DNA from: Cyclobacteriaceae bacterium
GTDB lineage: Bacteria > Bacteroidota > Bacteroidia > Cytophagales > Cyclobacteriaceae
Direction: 5' to 3'
Assembly: GCA_025363495.1 (NCBI GenBank)
Contig: JANYDR010000237.1
Location: forward strand, 1 to 8,855
Length of the DNA: 8,855 nucleotides
Part shown: positions 1-7,270 of the stretch, one piece after another
How positions within the stretch are numbered: the first letter of the stretch is position 1
How the letters are laid out: each line of letters starts with the position of its first letter
Notes under the pieces: model-generated
What the model saw: the letters and a program-made list of their open reading frames with translations, nothing else
Database searches by the model: none
Told to the model about the DNA's origin: nothing
Position numbers and translations under genes: made by a program

Positions 1-19
1 CTAATTTTCTCTCGCATAG

Positions 20-73
20 GTTTCTGCTTTTAAAGTGACTTTAATTGTTAGACTAATTAAAGTTCGCAGAAAC
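20..73. repeat. Interrupted inverted repeat (hairpin with asymmetric internal loop)
   Basis: GTTTCTGC at 20-27 is the exact reverse complement of GCAGAAAC at 66-73. Inside it, ACTTTAATT at 38-46 is the reverse complement of AATTAAAGT at 55-63. The apical loop is 8 bases (47-54). The two stems are separated by 10 bases on the left (28-37) and 2 on the right (64-65). Seventeen pairs in 54 bases is more than background would normally give, but the role is unknown. There is no T tract directly after either arm, so it does not look like a standard intrinsic terminator. It could be the end of a transcript coming from outside the window, or a decayed repeat arm. Confidence 0.45.
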
Positions 74-97
74 TTGTGCACTTTTTCAAACATACTG

Positions 98-120
98 ACT
101 ATCGGATTTTACGGATAAAG
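98..120. repeat. Partial third copy of the repeat tail
   Basis: ACTATCGGAT at 98-107 is identical to 195-204, and the following bases (TTTACGGATAAAG at 108-120) resemble the bases after 204 (ATTTACCGTTAAA) allowing one indel and two substitutions. No hairpin head precedes this copy. It therefore looks like a truncated relative of the tail of repeat copy A, about 97 bases upstream of it. Confidence 0.4.
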
Positions 121-152
121 AATAAAAGACTTTTGTGCATGATTAAATTACA

Positions 153-204
153 ACAGATTGGCAGCGAAGCTGCACTCATCTGTGAAATCCTATAACTATC
201 GGAT
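153..204. repeat. Extragenic palindromic repeat, copy A
   Basis: A hairpin head followed by a conserved tail. The outer stem is ACAGAT 153-158 with ATCTGT 178-183. The inner stem is GCAGC 161-165 with GCTGC 169-173, and the loop is GAA (166-168). The tail GAAATCCTATAACTATCGGAT (184-204) aligns with the tail of copy B with few mismatches. The element is 117 bases from copy B when hairpin heads are compared. It sits between genes, and its structure resembles REP-type intergenic palindromes. No nearby transposase is visible, so its origin is unknown. Confidence 0.6.
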
Positions 205-268
205 ATTTACCGTTAAAAATCGTTTCAGCAAATTTCCGTAATCATTCTCTTGCTGGCCAAAAAAATGA

Positions 269-319
269 CGCAGATTTGCAGCTTCGCTGCCTATCTGCGA
301 AATCCGATAGCTATCGAAT
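269..319. repeat. Extragenic palindromic repeat, copy B
   Basis: The outer stem is CGCAGAT 269-275 with ATCTGCG 293-299. The inner stem is GCAGC 278-282 with GCTGC 286-290, and the loop is TTC (283-285). Relative to copy A the loop is reverse-complemented (GAA to TTC), and one outer pair has changed from A-T to G-C on both sides, so pairing is kept. The tail (300-319) contains the perfect 12-base palindrome CGATAGCTATCG at 305-316; copy A has a broken version of it. Two AATCTGTG words follow directly (317-324 and 326-333), giving the AATCTGTGCAATCTGTGGCA type of wording that I recall as common between genes in Bacteroidota. Confidence 0.6.
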
Positions 320-399
320 CTGTGCAATCTGTGGCAAAGTTTTTTGTTCCTTCCCGCGGGTTAGCAATAATGCCTTACCCTAAAGGAGTCTTAAAATCC

Positions 400-417
400 G
401 TGGCAGAATTCTGGCAC
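400..417. repeat. Short imperfect palindrome
   Basis: GTGGCAGAATTCTGGCAC reads as its own reverse complement except for one mismatched pair (403 and 414). It overlaps a diverged copy (395-406) of the AATCTGTGGCA word seen at 326-336. It may be an operator-like site or chance. No gene start is close enough to suggest a regulatory target. Confidence 0.25.
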
Positions 418-543
418 AGCACTGACGAAGTCATTAATCCTTGTCTTTCGCTCCATGAGTTGTCAATCAAAATAAGTGTCTATTGGATCAGTGGAAAACA
501 CCAACTACATACAGTGAAATCTAACTCGACAATGTAGGATCAC

Positions 544-3312
544 TTACTTCTTCAAATCAGATTTGACAGCAGTAGAGGGCTTTACTGTATTCCCATCCGC
601 ATCGATCTCAACAATTTCAACGAATCCGATTTCCCTGAGACCGGCAATGATCTTCTCTTTATCGCCTACAATAAGCCATGTAAGTTTATCCGGATTAATT
701 AACTGCTTGCTTACTTTTCTTACATCTTCCAACGACAGATTTCTTACATTCTTATCGAAGTTTTTGTAATAGTCAACCGGCAGGTCATATTTAATGATCT
801 CTTCAATGGAAGAACTTACTGCGTTGTTGGTTTCCCAACGACCTGGCAATTGTAAGGAAGTGTTAGTTTTTGTCCGGTCAAATTCCTCCGCAGTAATAGG
901 CCGGTCGCCTGTGATGGCTTTGTATTCCTTTATAATTTCCAGTACAGATTCTTTCGTCTTATCTGTTTGAACGGGTGCAACAGCTAAGAACGGACGCTGG
1001 CCTTTAGCCTCCATAAGGCGCGTTCCGGCTCCATATGACCAATGTTTATCTTCGCGAAGGTTCATATTTAACCTGGAAGTAAAATCACCTCCAAAAACAT
1101 TTTCCATCGCCTCGCGTGCTATTTCATTAACTTTTCCATAAGGATCAACAAGACTTCCTGCCATAATAGTGGATTGCTTGCTTTCCGGCTTATCAATCAG
1201 GTAAACCGTATTAAATTTTCCGGCAGCACCTCCTTTAATATTCTTTAGGGGAACTTCACCTCGTTTCCACCCTTCAAATCTTTTTTCCAAAGAAGCTACC
1301 AGCTCTTTCATATCAATATCACCAACCACAATTAGTTTCGCGTTGTTTGGCTTAAACCAGGTGTCATAGAATTTTAAAACATCCTCACGAGTGATTGATA
1401 GTACAGTTTCAGTATAGCCGCTTCCCGTTAATGGATTGCTGTAAGCATGACCGGCGCCATATAGAAACTTAGGCAAAGCTCTCATCGCCATTTGATTAGG
1501 TTGAGTTCCTTCCCTTTTAATAGTATTTAACTGCAATTCTTTTAATCGTTTAAATTCATTATCCGCGAAAGCAGGATTGAGAATTATGTCTGCATACAGA
1601 TCCAACGCCTGATCAAACGTATACTGGAGAGTGCTCATTTCAACATATGAAGCATCAAGATCTGAATAAGAAAAAATAGTGCTCCCCAGCGTTTGAAGCC
1701 GGTCACTGATCTGTAAAGAACTCAGTGCTTTTGTTCCTTCGTCCAGAAGATTCATCGCCAGACTGGTTGTTCCTGCCTTTGAAAACTGGTCAGCAGCGTA
1801 ACCTGCGTCTACAACAAGCTCAAGAGAAATATTGGGAGCTCCGGTTCTCTTTGCTAAAGTTACAGTCATACCATTTTTCAACGTAGCGGTCTGAAGGTCA
1901 GGAAAATAAGAAGGCGGTTGTGGCGTTAAAGCAGGAATTTTACTACGATCAGCTTCTACTCCAGAGACTTGATAATTAGGAAACGGCGTACAAACAATCA
2001 CATGCTTTCCGGATGTGAGCCAATGTTTAACCGCATTTTGAACATCTTCTATTGTTGCTGTCGCAATCCACTTTAAATCATTCTTATAGGAATCAGGATT
2101 GCCACCGAAGATTTCAGATTCAGCAAGAATATCCGATTTACCTCCAAAGCCGCCAATTCTTTCAAGTCCTTTTATAGTTTGTGAAAATAAATCAGCTTTC
2201 GCCCGATCAAGTTCTTCCTGAGTAGGTCCCTTTTCAATAAATTCATTAAGTACCGCATTTACAGATGCCTCAACACTTTGGACATCCTTTCCAGGTTTTA
2301 CTCTTACCGACACAACAAACTCTCCAGCCATTTCCCGTGTTCCATTATATGAACCAACAATAGTTGAAACCTGATCTTCATAAACAAGTTTCTTATAGAG
2401 TCTGGAGCTTTTGCCACTTGTAAGAATCTGAGAAGCAAGATCAAGATAGTCCACATCTGGTACTCCCCATTGAGGCGAATTCCAATACATCTGTATTCTC
2501 GCTTCAGTTACTCTATCCTGATATGATTGCCTGGTATCACTCAACCGTCGTGGCACGTTCACTTCCGGCTTTATCAAGGCTGGACCCGCCGGAATATTTC
2601 CAAAATACTTTTTGACTTTGGCGATGACCTCGTCGGTTTTAATATCGCCAGCAATGGAAATAACGGCATTGGCGGTGCCATAATATGTCTTAAACCAATT
2701 CTTAACATCTTCGAGGGATGCAGCATTCAAATCTTCCATTGATCCAATCGTTGTCCAGCTATAAGGATGACCTGCCGGATAAAGAGCTTTCGCAACCATT
2801 TCACGCTCTCTTCCGTAAGGTTGATTCTCACCCTGACGCTTTTCATTTTGAACCACACCGCGTTGCTCATCAAGTCTACCCTGATCAATTACGCCTAAAA
2901 GATGTCCCATTCTATCGGACTCCAGCCATAAGATCTGATCAAGAGCGGCCACCGGGACATTCTGAAAATAATTTGTTCTGTCACTATTCGTCGTCCCATT
3001 AAGATCAGTTCCGCCGATCGACTCAAGTAGTTTGAAATAATCGTTATTGTAGTTTTCACTTCCGTTGAACATCAAATGTTCAAAAAGATGAGCAAAACCA
3101 CTCTTACCAGGCAGTTCATTTTTTGAACCGACATGATACCATATATTCACACCTACGATTGGTGCTTTATGATCTTCGTGCACAATAAGTCTTAGTCCGT
3201 TATCCAGAACAATTTTTGTATAAGGAAGATTGACGTTGTCTGGATTTACTAAACGTTGAGCCGTAATGGTTCCAGCACTTAGTCCAAATAAGATCAGAAA
3301 GAATATTTTCAT
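544..3312 (-). CDS. Secreted M16 family zinc metallopeptidase, two-domain (pitrilysin/insulinase-like)
   Basis: A 922-residue zinc peptidase, likely periplasmic or envelope-associated and acting on peptides. A signal peptide ends near TAQ (residues 17-19). The N-terminal M16 half carries the inverted zinc motif HLFEH (H75, E78, H79), with E157 in VVQNEKR as the likely third ligand. Its partner domain follows to about residue 440. A second M16 pair starts near residue 475. There the equivalent of HxxEH reads SLAMN (517-521), so this half has lost the zinc ligands. It keeps the family R...Y pair in NLREDKHWSY (R753, Y760) that supports substrate binding. An active N-half fused to an inactive C-half is normal for this family, and the length fits. 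The ATG at 3312 is preceded by an A-rich leader without Shine-Dalgarno and directly begins the signal peptide. Substrate is unknown. An intrinsic terminator lies just upstream, so the gene probably needs its own promoter or read-through. Confidence 0.95.
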   Translation of the reverse strand: MKIFFLILFGLSAGTITAQRLVNPDNVNLPYTKIVLDNGLRLIVHEDHKAPIVGVNIWYHVGSKNELPGKSGFAHLFEHLMFNGSENYNNDYFKLLESIGGTDLNGTTNSDRTNYFQNVPVAALDQILWLESDRMGHLLGVIDQGRLDEQRGVVQNEKRQGENQPYGREREMVAKALYPAGHPYSWTTIGSMEDLNAASLEDVKNWFKTYYGTANAVISIAGDIKTDEVIAKVKKYFGNIPAGPALIKPEVNVPRRLSDTRQSYQDRVTEARIQMYWNSPQWGVPDVDYLDLASQILTSGKSSRLYKKLVYEDQVSTIVGSYNGTREMAGEFVVSVRVKPGKDVQSVEASVNAVLNEFIEKGPTQEELDRAKADLFSQTIKGLERIGGFGGKSDILAESEIFGGNPDSYKNDLKWIATATIEDVQNAVKHWLTSGKHVIVCTPFPNYQVSGVEADRSKIPALTPQPPSYFPDLQTATLKNGMTVTLAKRTGAPNISLELVVDAGYAADQFSKAGTTSLAMNLLDEGTKALSSLQISDRLQTLGSTIFSYSDLDASYVEMSTLQYTFDQALDLYADIILNPAFADNEFKRLKELQLNTIKREGTQPNQMAMRALPKFLYGAGHAYSNPLTGSGYTETVLSITREDVLKFYDTWFKPNNAKLIVVGDIDMKELVASLEKRFEGWKRGEVPLKNIKGGAAGKFNTVYLIDKPESKQSTIMAGSLVDPYGKVNEIAREAMENVFGGDFTSRLNMNLREDKHWSYGAGTRLMEAKGQRPFLAVAPVQTDKTKESVLEIIKEYKAITGDRPITAEEFDRTKTNTSLQLPGRWETNNAVSSSIEEIIKYDLPVDYYKNFDKNVRNLSLEDVRKVSKQLINPDKLTWLIVGDKEKIIAGLREIGFVEIVEIDADGNTVKPSTAVKSDLKK

Positions 3313-3345
3313 TTTTATTTTTTTATGGTATCCAAAATTCTCAGC

Positions 3346-3370
3346 AAAAAGAAAACCCCGACAAGCGGGG
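3346..3370 (-). terminator. Rho-independent terminator after the small secreted protein gene
   Basis: Read on the minus strand, the stem CCCCG (3370-3366) pairs with CGGGG (3360-3356) around the loop CTTGT, and is followed at once by TTTTCTTTTT (3355-3346). The hairpin starts 29 bases past the stop of the 105-residue gene. It ends 33 bases before the start codon of the M16 peptidase. It should end or reduce transcription of the upstream genes before the peptidase. Confidence 0.8.
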
Positions 3371-3399
3371 CATGAAAATATAAAGCTAAAAATGAATTA

Positions 3400-3717
3400 T
3401 CAAGGTTTTACCTGGCTATCGTGCTTCTGCCTCCGGATATTCCTGCTGGCACGGTTCTGCTCGCGGTTCAGTTTTGATTTTTCGGCAGGCGTGACGGTTC
3501 CATCAGCTTTAGCTCTGCGCTCTGCGCGCCGAATGTGACGCTGCTGCGCATTTAGCCCAGCAGCTTCTTTATTAGTTAATTCTCCTGACGCTCTACCCTC
3601 CCGAATACGTGCACGCTCAGCACTTTCACGAACATCTGCTTTGGGAGTGGCATCCTGCGCGAAAACACTCAGTCCACCCAGTATAAAGAGTGATATAAAT
3701 ACAATTTCCTTTTTCAT
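3400..3717 (-). CDS. Small basic secreted protein with two tandem 28-residue repeats; unknown function
   Basis: A 105-residue protein that I recognise only as a 'hypothetical secreted' type. A signal peptide (residues 1-20) ends SVFA before QDATPK. The mature part has about 22 K/R against 12 D/E, so it is strongly basic. Two repeats, offset by exactly 28 residues, make up most of it: one near 42-64 with ASGELTNKEAAGLNAQQ, one near 70-92 with ADGTVTPAEKSKLNREQ. The shared frame is A-[SD]-G-x-[LV]-T-x-x-E-x-x-x-L-N-x-x-Q, followed by an Arg-rich helix. The DGxVTxxE part resembles the second half of an EF-hand loop, but the first calcium ligands are missing, so calcium binding is not claimed. 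It follows the histidine kinase by 62 bases and precedes a strong terminator, suggesting co-transcription with the kinase or a short transcript of its own. There is no Shine-Dalgarno before the ATG. A weak promoter-like pair (TTTG 3775-3772, AGTTTTTG 3751-3744, spacer 20) precedes it but lacks the conserved TA. Confidence 0.8.
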   Translation of the reverse strand: MKKEIVFISLFILGGLSVFAQDATPKADVRESAERARIREGRASGELTNKEAAGLNAQQRHIRRAERRAKADGTVTPAEKSKLNREQNRASRNIRRQKHDSQVKP

Positions 3718-3779
3718 AATCTGTGGTTTTTCTGTTTGACTACCAAAAACTCTGTGGGTTTAATTATCACTCAAAAAAA

Positions 3780-5882
3780 TCATGCCGGAACCGGTTGCAC
3801 AACTTCAGCCGGGATCTCAATTATAAATTCGGCCCCATTTCTAGACGATGACTCTAATTTTATCGAACCGCCCATGCGGTCAACCAGCGTTTTCACTATT
3901 GCAAGACCCAATCCGTTTGAGTTCTCCCCTGCAGTTGGCCGGGCGCTCAACTTCTTAAATTTCTGGAACATGAGTTTCTTGTCTTCATCAGAAAATCCGG
4001 GGCCTTTATCTTTCACGGAAATCTGCAGCAATCCATTTTGCCAGGATCCCTTTACTTCAATGGGCTCGTTACGGGGTGAAAACTTAATTGCATTGGACAC
4101 CAGATTATCAATAATTCTCCCAAGATATCCCGGTTCAGAAATAATTTTTTGCCCAACGCTGCTTTCAGCCTTTAAATGAATTCCTTTTCCGTCGGCAATA
4201 CCAAGGAATGAATGGACTCTTTCTTTAAAAAACTGGTCAAACTCAAAAGAAGAAGGCTCTGGATTTTCACTTAACTCCTTCCAGGAGTGTACATCAAGCA
4301 AGTCCATAATAAGATCAAGACCCCCGCGGGTACTTTCTTTTATCAAGCGCACATATTCGTGCTGATTGTTATTGAGATTCCCCTCTAGCTCGAGGATTCT
4401 CACCAGGCCATGTATTCTATTGAGCGGCGATTTCAAATCGTGAACCACAATATTCATCAATGTATCCTTTTCATTGTTGAGTTTATCCAACTCATGATTA
4501 CTGTTGGATAAGATTTCATTTTGTTTCGCAATCTCTTCCCTTTGTTCAAGTATGTGAAGATTTTGATCTTCAAGCTTTCGATTCGTTAGCTTTCTTTTTT
4601 GACTAATTCGCCAGATTAAAATTGCTAATGACGCAACTAATATTGCCACAATCCATAACAACAAATTTTGAGAACGTTGTCTTACAATGAGTGATTCATC
4701 CTGTACCTGCCTTGCCTTCAATGACTCATTTTCTTTTTCCGCTTTCTCAATTTGAAGTTGGAATTGCAGCCTTTCAATCTCCCTGTTCAAATCCGAATTC
4801 TGAATCTTCTCATTAAGTATCTGATAGATATCATGATATTCTTTTATTTTACCAGGGTTGTGTTGATAAGAATAGACAATACTTAGAAGTTGCGCAGCGT
4901 CCCGCTGGAATACAAGATTACCTGACTTCTCAGAAATTAAATAAACATGATTAAGGGCCACCAGCGCCTCATTGTTTTTCTTATCTTCAAGCTTACATTT
5001 TGCCGATAGCAACCTCGCACGAAGGAATATCTTTTGGTTGGTCTTTTCAGTGACTCTATTCAAAACATCAGCCGCCATCTTTTCCGATTCCTTAATTCTC
5101 TTTTCAGTAAAAAGAATTTCAGCAATACCTATTTTCAATTCTGCCTTTGTTACCTCATCGTTAACCAACAGAGCAATTGAGTCCGCTGAAGCGAATTGAT
5201 GGAGTGCCAATGGAGTGCTGTCCATTTCCTCATATACCAGACCTAATTCCATATATGCCGAAGTGATCGCCCTTGGGTCCCCTAATTCTTTTCGAAGAGC
5301 CAACGCCTTTTCGGAATTCTCAAGTGCCCTATTAAAATCTTTCTTCGATCTGAACAATGTTGCCAAACTCCGATAGACATAGGCAAGTCCTGACTTATCA
5401 TGAATTTTATCAAATAGATCCTCTGCTCTTAAAAAGTCGGTATACGCACGCACCAAATCACCCTCATCAAAAAATATTCTTCCTGCATTATTGTATCCAT
5501 GAGCTAATTGAACTGTATCGTGTTGATCAAGTGCCACATCTATTGAACGATATTGATAATCCAGTGCTGATTTATAATCCCCCTGGTTGGCCATGGCAAG
5601 ACCTATGAAACTAAGCGGTCTGGCCAGCGTTTTATTAACTTTTAGTTGCTTTCCTAATTCGTAGGCTCGAGTACAATAGAAAATTGTGCTGTCCGGAAAA
5701 GAATAGCGGTATTCAAACCCTATCGTATTCAGAAGATCAAATTGTTTTTCAACCGTGCCTGAATGCAAGGCATGTTTGAGACTGTCCAGCACTTTCAGAT
5801 TTTGACAAAAAGCTGTAATAGAAATAAAATACAGTATTGCTGCAATGATAATTCCGCGAGGATAGAACTTACTACAAATCAT
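3780..5882 (-). CDS. TPR-repeat sensor histidine kinase (orphan)
   Basis: A 700-residue membrane sensor kinase. A signal peptide (residues 1-26) ends TAFC before QN; the residue before that Cys is Phe, so a lipoprotein site is unlikely. About seven TPR-like helical repeats follow (roughly 90-355, for example GDYKSALDY and KDFNRALEN) and form the periplasmic sensing part. Next come a coiled coil (355-400), one membrane helix (about 407-425) and a second coiled coil (430-470). The kinase core has the H-box HDLKSPLNRI with phospho-acceptor H481, the N-box DNLVSNAIKFSP (N593, N597), the G1 box DKGPGF (625-630) and the G2 box GLGLAIVK (657-664). All key residues are present, so it should be active. 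No receiver or DNA-binding domain is fused, and no response regulator lies in the window. The ligand is unknown; TPR kinases of this type in Bacteroidota are rarely characterised. The ATG at 5882 begins the signal peptide; the leader is A/T-rich without Shine-Dalgarno. Confidence 0.93.
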   Translation of the reverse strand: MICSKFYPRGIIIAAILYFISITAFCQNLKVLDSLKHALHSGTVEKQFDLLNTIGFEYRYSFPDSTIFYCTRAYELGKQLKVNKTLARPLSFIGLAMANQGDYKSALDYQYRSIDVALDQHDTVQLAHGYNNAGRIFFDEGDLVRAYTDFLRAEDLFDKIHDKSGLAYVYRSLATLFRSKKDFNRALENSEKALALRKELGDPRAITSAYMELGLVYEEMDSTPLALHQFASADSIALLVNDEVTKAELKIGIAEILFTEKRIKESEKMAADVLNRVTEKTNQKIFLRARLLSAKCKLEDKKNNEALVALNHVYLISEKSGNLVFQRDAAQLLSIVYSYQHNPGKIKEYHDIYQILNEKIQNSDLNREIERLQFQLQIEKAEKENESLKARQVQDESLIVRQRSQNLLLWIVAILVASLAILIWRISQKRKLTNRKLEDQNLHILEQREEIAKQNEILSNSNHELDKLNNEKDTLMNIVVHDLKSPLNRIHGLVRILELEGNLNNNQHEYVRLIKESTRGGLDLIMDLLDVHSWKELSENPEPSSFEFDQFFKERVHSFLGIADGKGIHLKAESSVGQKIISEPGYLGRIIDNLVSNAIKFSPRNEPIEVKGSWQNGLLQISVKDKGPGFSDEDKKLMFQKFKKLSARPTAGENSNGLGLAIVKTLVDRMGGSIKLESSSRNGAEFIIEIPAEVVQPVPA

Positions 5883-5971
5883 GAAAGCCTAAGATTCTAT
5901 TATTTGGTTACTAAATATAAATGTAAAGGTTGCCTGTAACTAAACTGATTTGATGTAAGTAAATCTGTGAA

Positions 5972-5992
5972 AATCAAACTTTTGCCTTGATT
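5972..5992 (-). terminator. Possible weak terminator after the MFS gene
   Basis: On the minus strand AATCAA (5992-5987) pairs with TTGATT (5977-5972) across a 9-base loop, 36 bases after the transporter stop codon, and is followed by TTCACAG. The stem is short and A/T-rich and the T run is broken, so it is weak at best. If real, it would separate the transporter from the kinase. Confidence 0.25.
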
Positions 5993-6028
5993 ATGTAAAT
6001 TAAGACTTGAAACTGACACGGACCGATG

Positions 6029-7270
6029 CTAATCTTTCTCAAGAAAATTCATGTCCCGTCCAAACGTCTCCTGAATAGCTGTAAGGGCAATCAATGCAAC
6101 GCAAATGGTAAAGACACCTATGATCAAGGCCCCATATATTACACCAGAATCACTATCAGCAAATTGTCCACGGAGATACCGGAAAGACAACGTTAATGGC
6201 ACGACAGTACCCCGGATAAAATTCGGAGCTGAAGTAGCTACAGTAGATCGCAAATTCGTCCCAAACTGTTCTGCCGCGATGGTGATGAACAACGCCCAAT
6301 AACCAATACCAACTCCAAGTAAGAAACATGTAACATAAAAATAAAACACTGAACGGCCTGGAGTAAACAAGTAAAGCAAAAACATAAATAGTGTCAGGAA
6401 AATATAAAACAGCACAACTTTCTTTCGGGATTGTAAGAGCTGACTGATGAAGCCACTACTAAGATCACCTACCGCTAAACCTATATAACTATACATTACT
6501 GCATCACCGGCAGATATGACACCATCTATATGCAGCGCCTCGGCAAACTCAGGAGAAAACGTAACCAGAATACCAATGGTAAACCATATTGGCAATCCGA
6601 TAAAAATAGTACCCATGAATTTTTTAAATCTCGGACCGTTGGTAAACAATTGAAGAAAATTTCCGCGCTGAACTGTCTGCTCTTTAAGTTTTAGGAAAAC
6701 TCCTGATTCAAATACGCTGACTCGTGCGATAAGCAGAAGTAGTCCAAGTCCGCCGCCAATAAAAAAAGCAATCCGCCATTCAAATTGTTTAGCAACAAAA
6801 TTGGCTAATACCGCGCCCATCAATCCAACACTTGCCACAAGTGTTGTTCCATATCCCCGAAGGCGCGTTGGCAATACTTCAGCGACTAATGTCACACCCG
6901 CGCCCAGTTCGCCTGCAAGTCCAATGCCTGCAATGAACCGAAGCACTGCATATTGATTCACTGTTGCGGCAAAGCCGTTGGCAATATTTGCGATTGAATA
7001 CAACAGAATAGAACCAAACAGGACAGAAAGCCTTCCTCTCTTGTCTCCCATGATTCCCCAGATCAATCCACCGATCAACAGACCCGTCATCTGAACCTGA
7101 AGAAGAAATTCTCCCTGCGTAAAGAGTTGATCATCCGGCACCCCCATTGAGCTTAAGCTCGGTCTCCTGACTATGCTGAAGAGCAATAAATCATATATAT
7201 CTACAAAGTACCCGAGGGCAGCAACAATAACAGGTACACTAAAGAGACCTCTTGAATTTTCCTCTTTCAT
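6029..7270 (-). CDS. MFS transporter (metabolite:proton symporter-like), 12 TM
   Basis: An inner-membrane major facilitator of 413 residues from the ATG at 7270. About twelve hydrophobic helices are visible. Numbered from a TTG at 7306, the landmarks are: TM1 with acidic residues D36 and D39 (FVDIYD); the loop 2-3 signature GIMGDKRGR (84-92); the TM4 stretch RFIAGIGLAGELGAG followed by EVLPTRLRG (123-151); a degenerate repeat of the loop signature, GDLSSGFISQ, after TM8; and EQFGTNLRSTVATSAPNFIRG near 346-366. The charged TM1 and the RFxxGxGxxGE pattern match the sugar, aromatic-acid and metabolite:H+ symporter side of the superfamily, but the substrate cannot be named. The start is uncertain: TTG 7306 and ATG 7300 are in frame, adding 12 or 10 residues (MSQLFLFCLT from the ATG). 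ATG 7270 gives the charged KEENSRG leader before TM1 that is usual for the family, so I prefer it. No start has a Shine-Dalgarno. The gene diverges from the BNR protein gene. Confidence 0.9.
   Translation of the reverse strand: MKEENSRGLFSVPVIVAALGYFVDIYDLLLFSIVRRPSLSSMGVPDDQLFTQGEFLLQVQMTGLLIGGLIWGIMGDKRGRLSVLFGSILLYSIANIANGFAATVNQYAVLRFIAGIGLAGELGAGVTLVAEVLPTRLRGYGTTLVASVGLMGAVLANFVAKQFEWRIAFFIGGGLGLLLLIARVSVFESGVFLKLKEQTVQRGNFLQLFTNGPRFKKFMGTIFIGLPIWFTIGILVTFSPEFAEALHIDGVISAGDAVMYSYIGLAVGDLSSGFISQLLQSRKKVVLFYIFLTLFMFLLYLFTPGRSVFYFYVTCFLLGVGIGYWALFITIAAEQFGTNLRSTVATSAPNFIRGTVVPLTLSFRYLRGQFADSDSGVIYGALIIGVFTICVALIALTAIQETFGRDMNFLEKD

Larger units (their letters stand above)
1..543. other. 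Non-coding region with degenerate repeats, no convincing gene
   Basis: This stretch lies downstream of the M16 peptidase gene, which reads toward it, and extends to the left edge. No frame on either strand gives a believable protein. The longest open frame (about 250-537, plus) needs a TTG start, runs straight through the hairpin repeat, and has no recognisable domain. What the region holds is repetitive: an interrupted inverted repeat at 20-73, hairpin copies at 153-183 and 269-299, shared tails ending near 107, 204 and 319, tandem AATCTGTG words at 317-333 with a diverged relative at 395-406, and an imperfect palindrome at 400-417. No terminator for the peptidase gene could be identified immediately after its stop. 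From about 420 to 543 I see nothing notable. Confidence 0.7.

Noticed and set aside
1..93. A minus-strand 30-codon open frame ending in TAG at the left edge (MFEKVHKF start)
   Set aside because: It is short, overlaps the interrupted inverted repeat, has no recognisable features, and such frames occur by chance.
153..319. Possible CRISPR array
   Set aside because: There are only two full copies, they are diverged and unevenly spaced, and no cas gene is visible. The palindromic heads fit an extragenic repeat better.
250..537. A 95-codon plus-strand open frame beginning at a TTG
   Set aside because: It translates straight through hairpin repeat copy B and the AATCTGTG words, has no recognisable domain or ribosome binding site, and looks like a by-product of the repeats.
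1572..1770. Loss of the zinc motif in the second peptidase half as evidence of a damaged gene
   Set aside because: A degenerate C-terminal M16 domain is the usual state of two-domain family members, and the reading frame is intact.
3313..3345. Promoter for the M16 peptidase (GAATTTTG on the minus strand)
   Set aside because: The -7-like word lacks the initial T and no TTTG lies at the proper distance upstream.
3736..4179. A 147-codon plus-strand frame opposite the 3' end of the kinase gene
   Set aside because: It is antisense to the conserved ATP-binding domain of the kinase, and its translation shows no domain. The other plus-strand frames inside the peptidase, kinase and transporter genes were rejected for the same reason.
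5795..5882. Lipoprotein signal in the kinase N-terminus because of the Cys at residue 26
   Set aside because: The residue before the Cys is Phe, which does not fit a lipobox; an ordinary signal peptide or anchor is more likely.
5883..5945. Promoter for the kinase gene (TTTA-N21-TATATTTA on the minus strand)
   Set aside because: Both elements miss the defining G, and A/T-rich leaders give such matches readily. Not listed as a feature.
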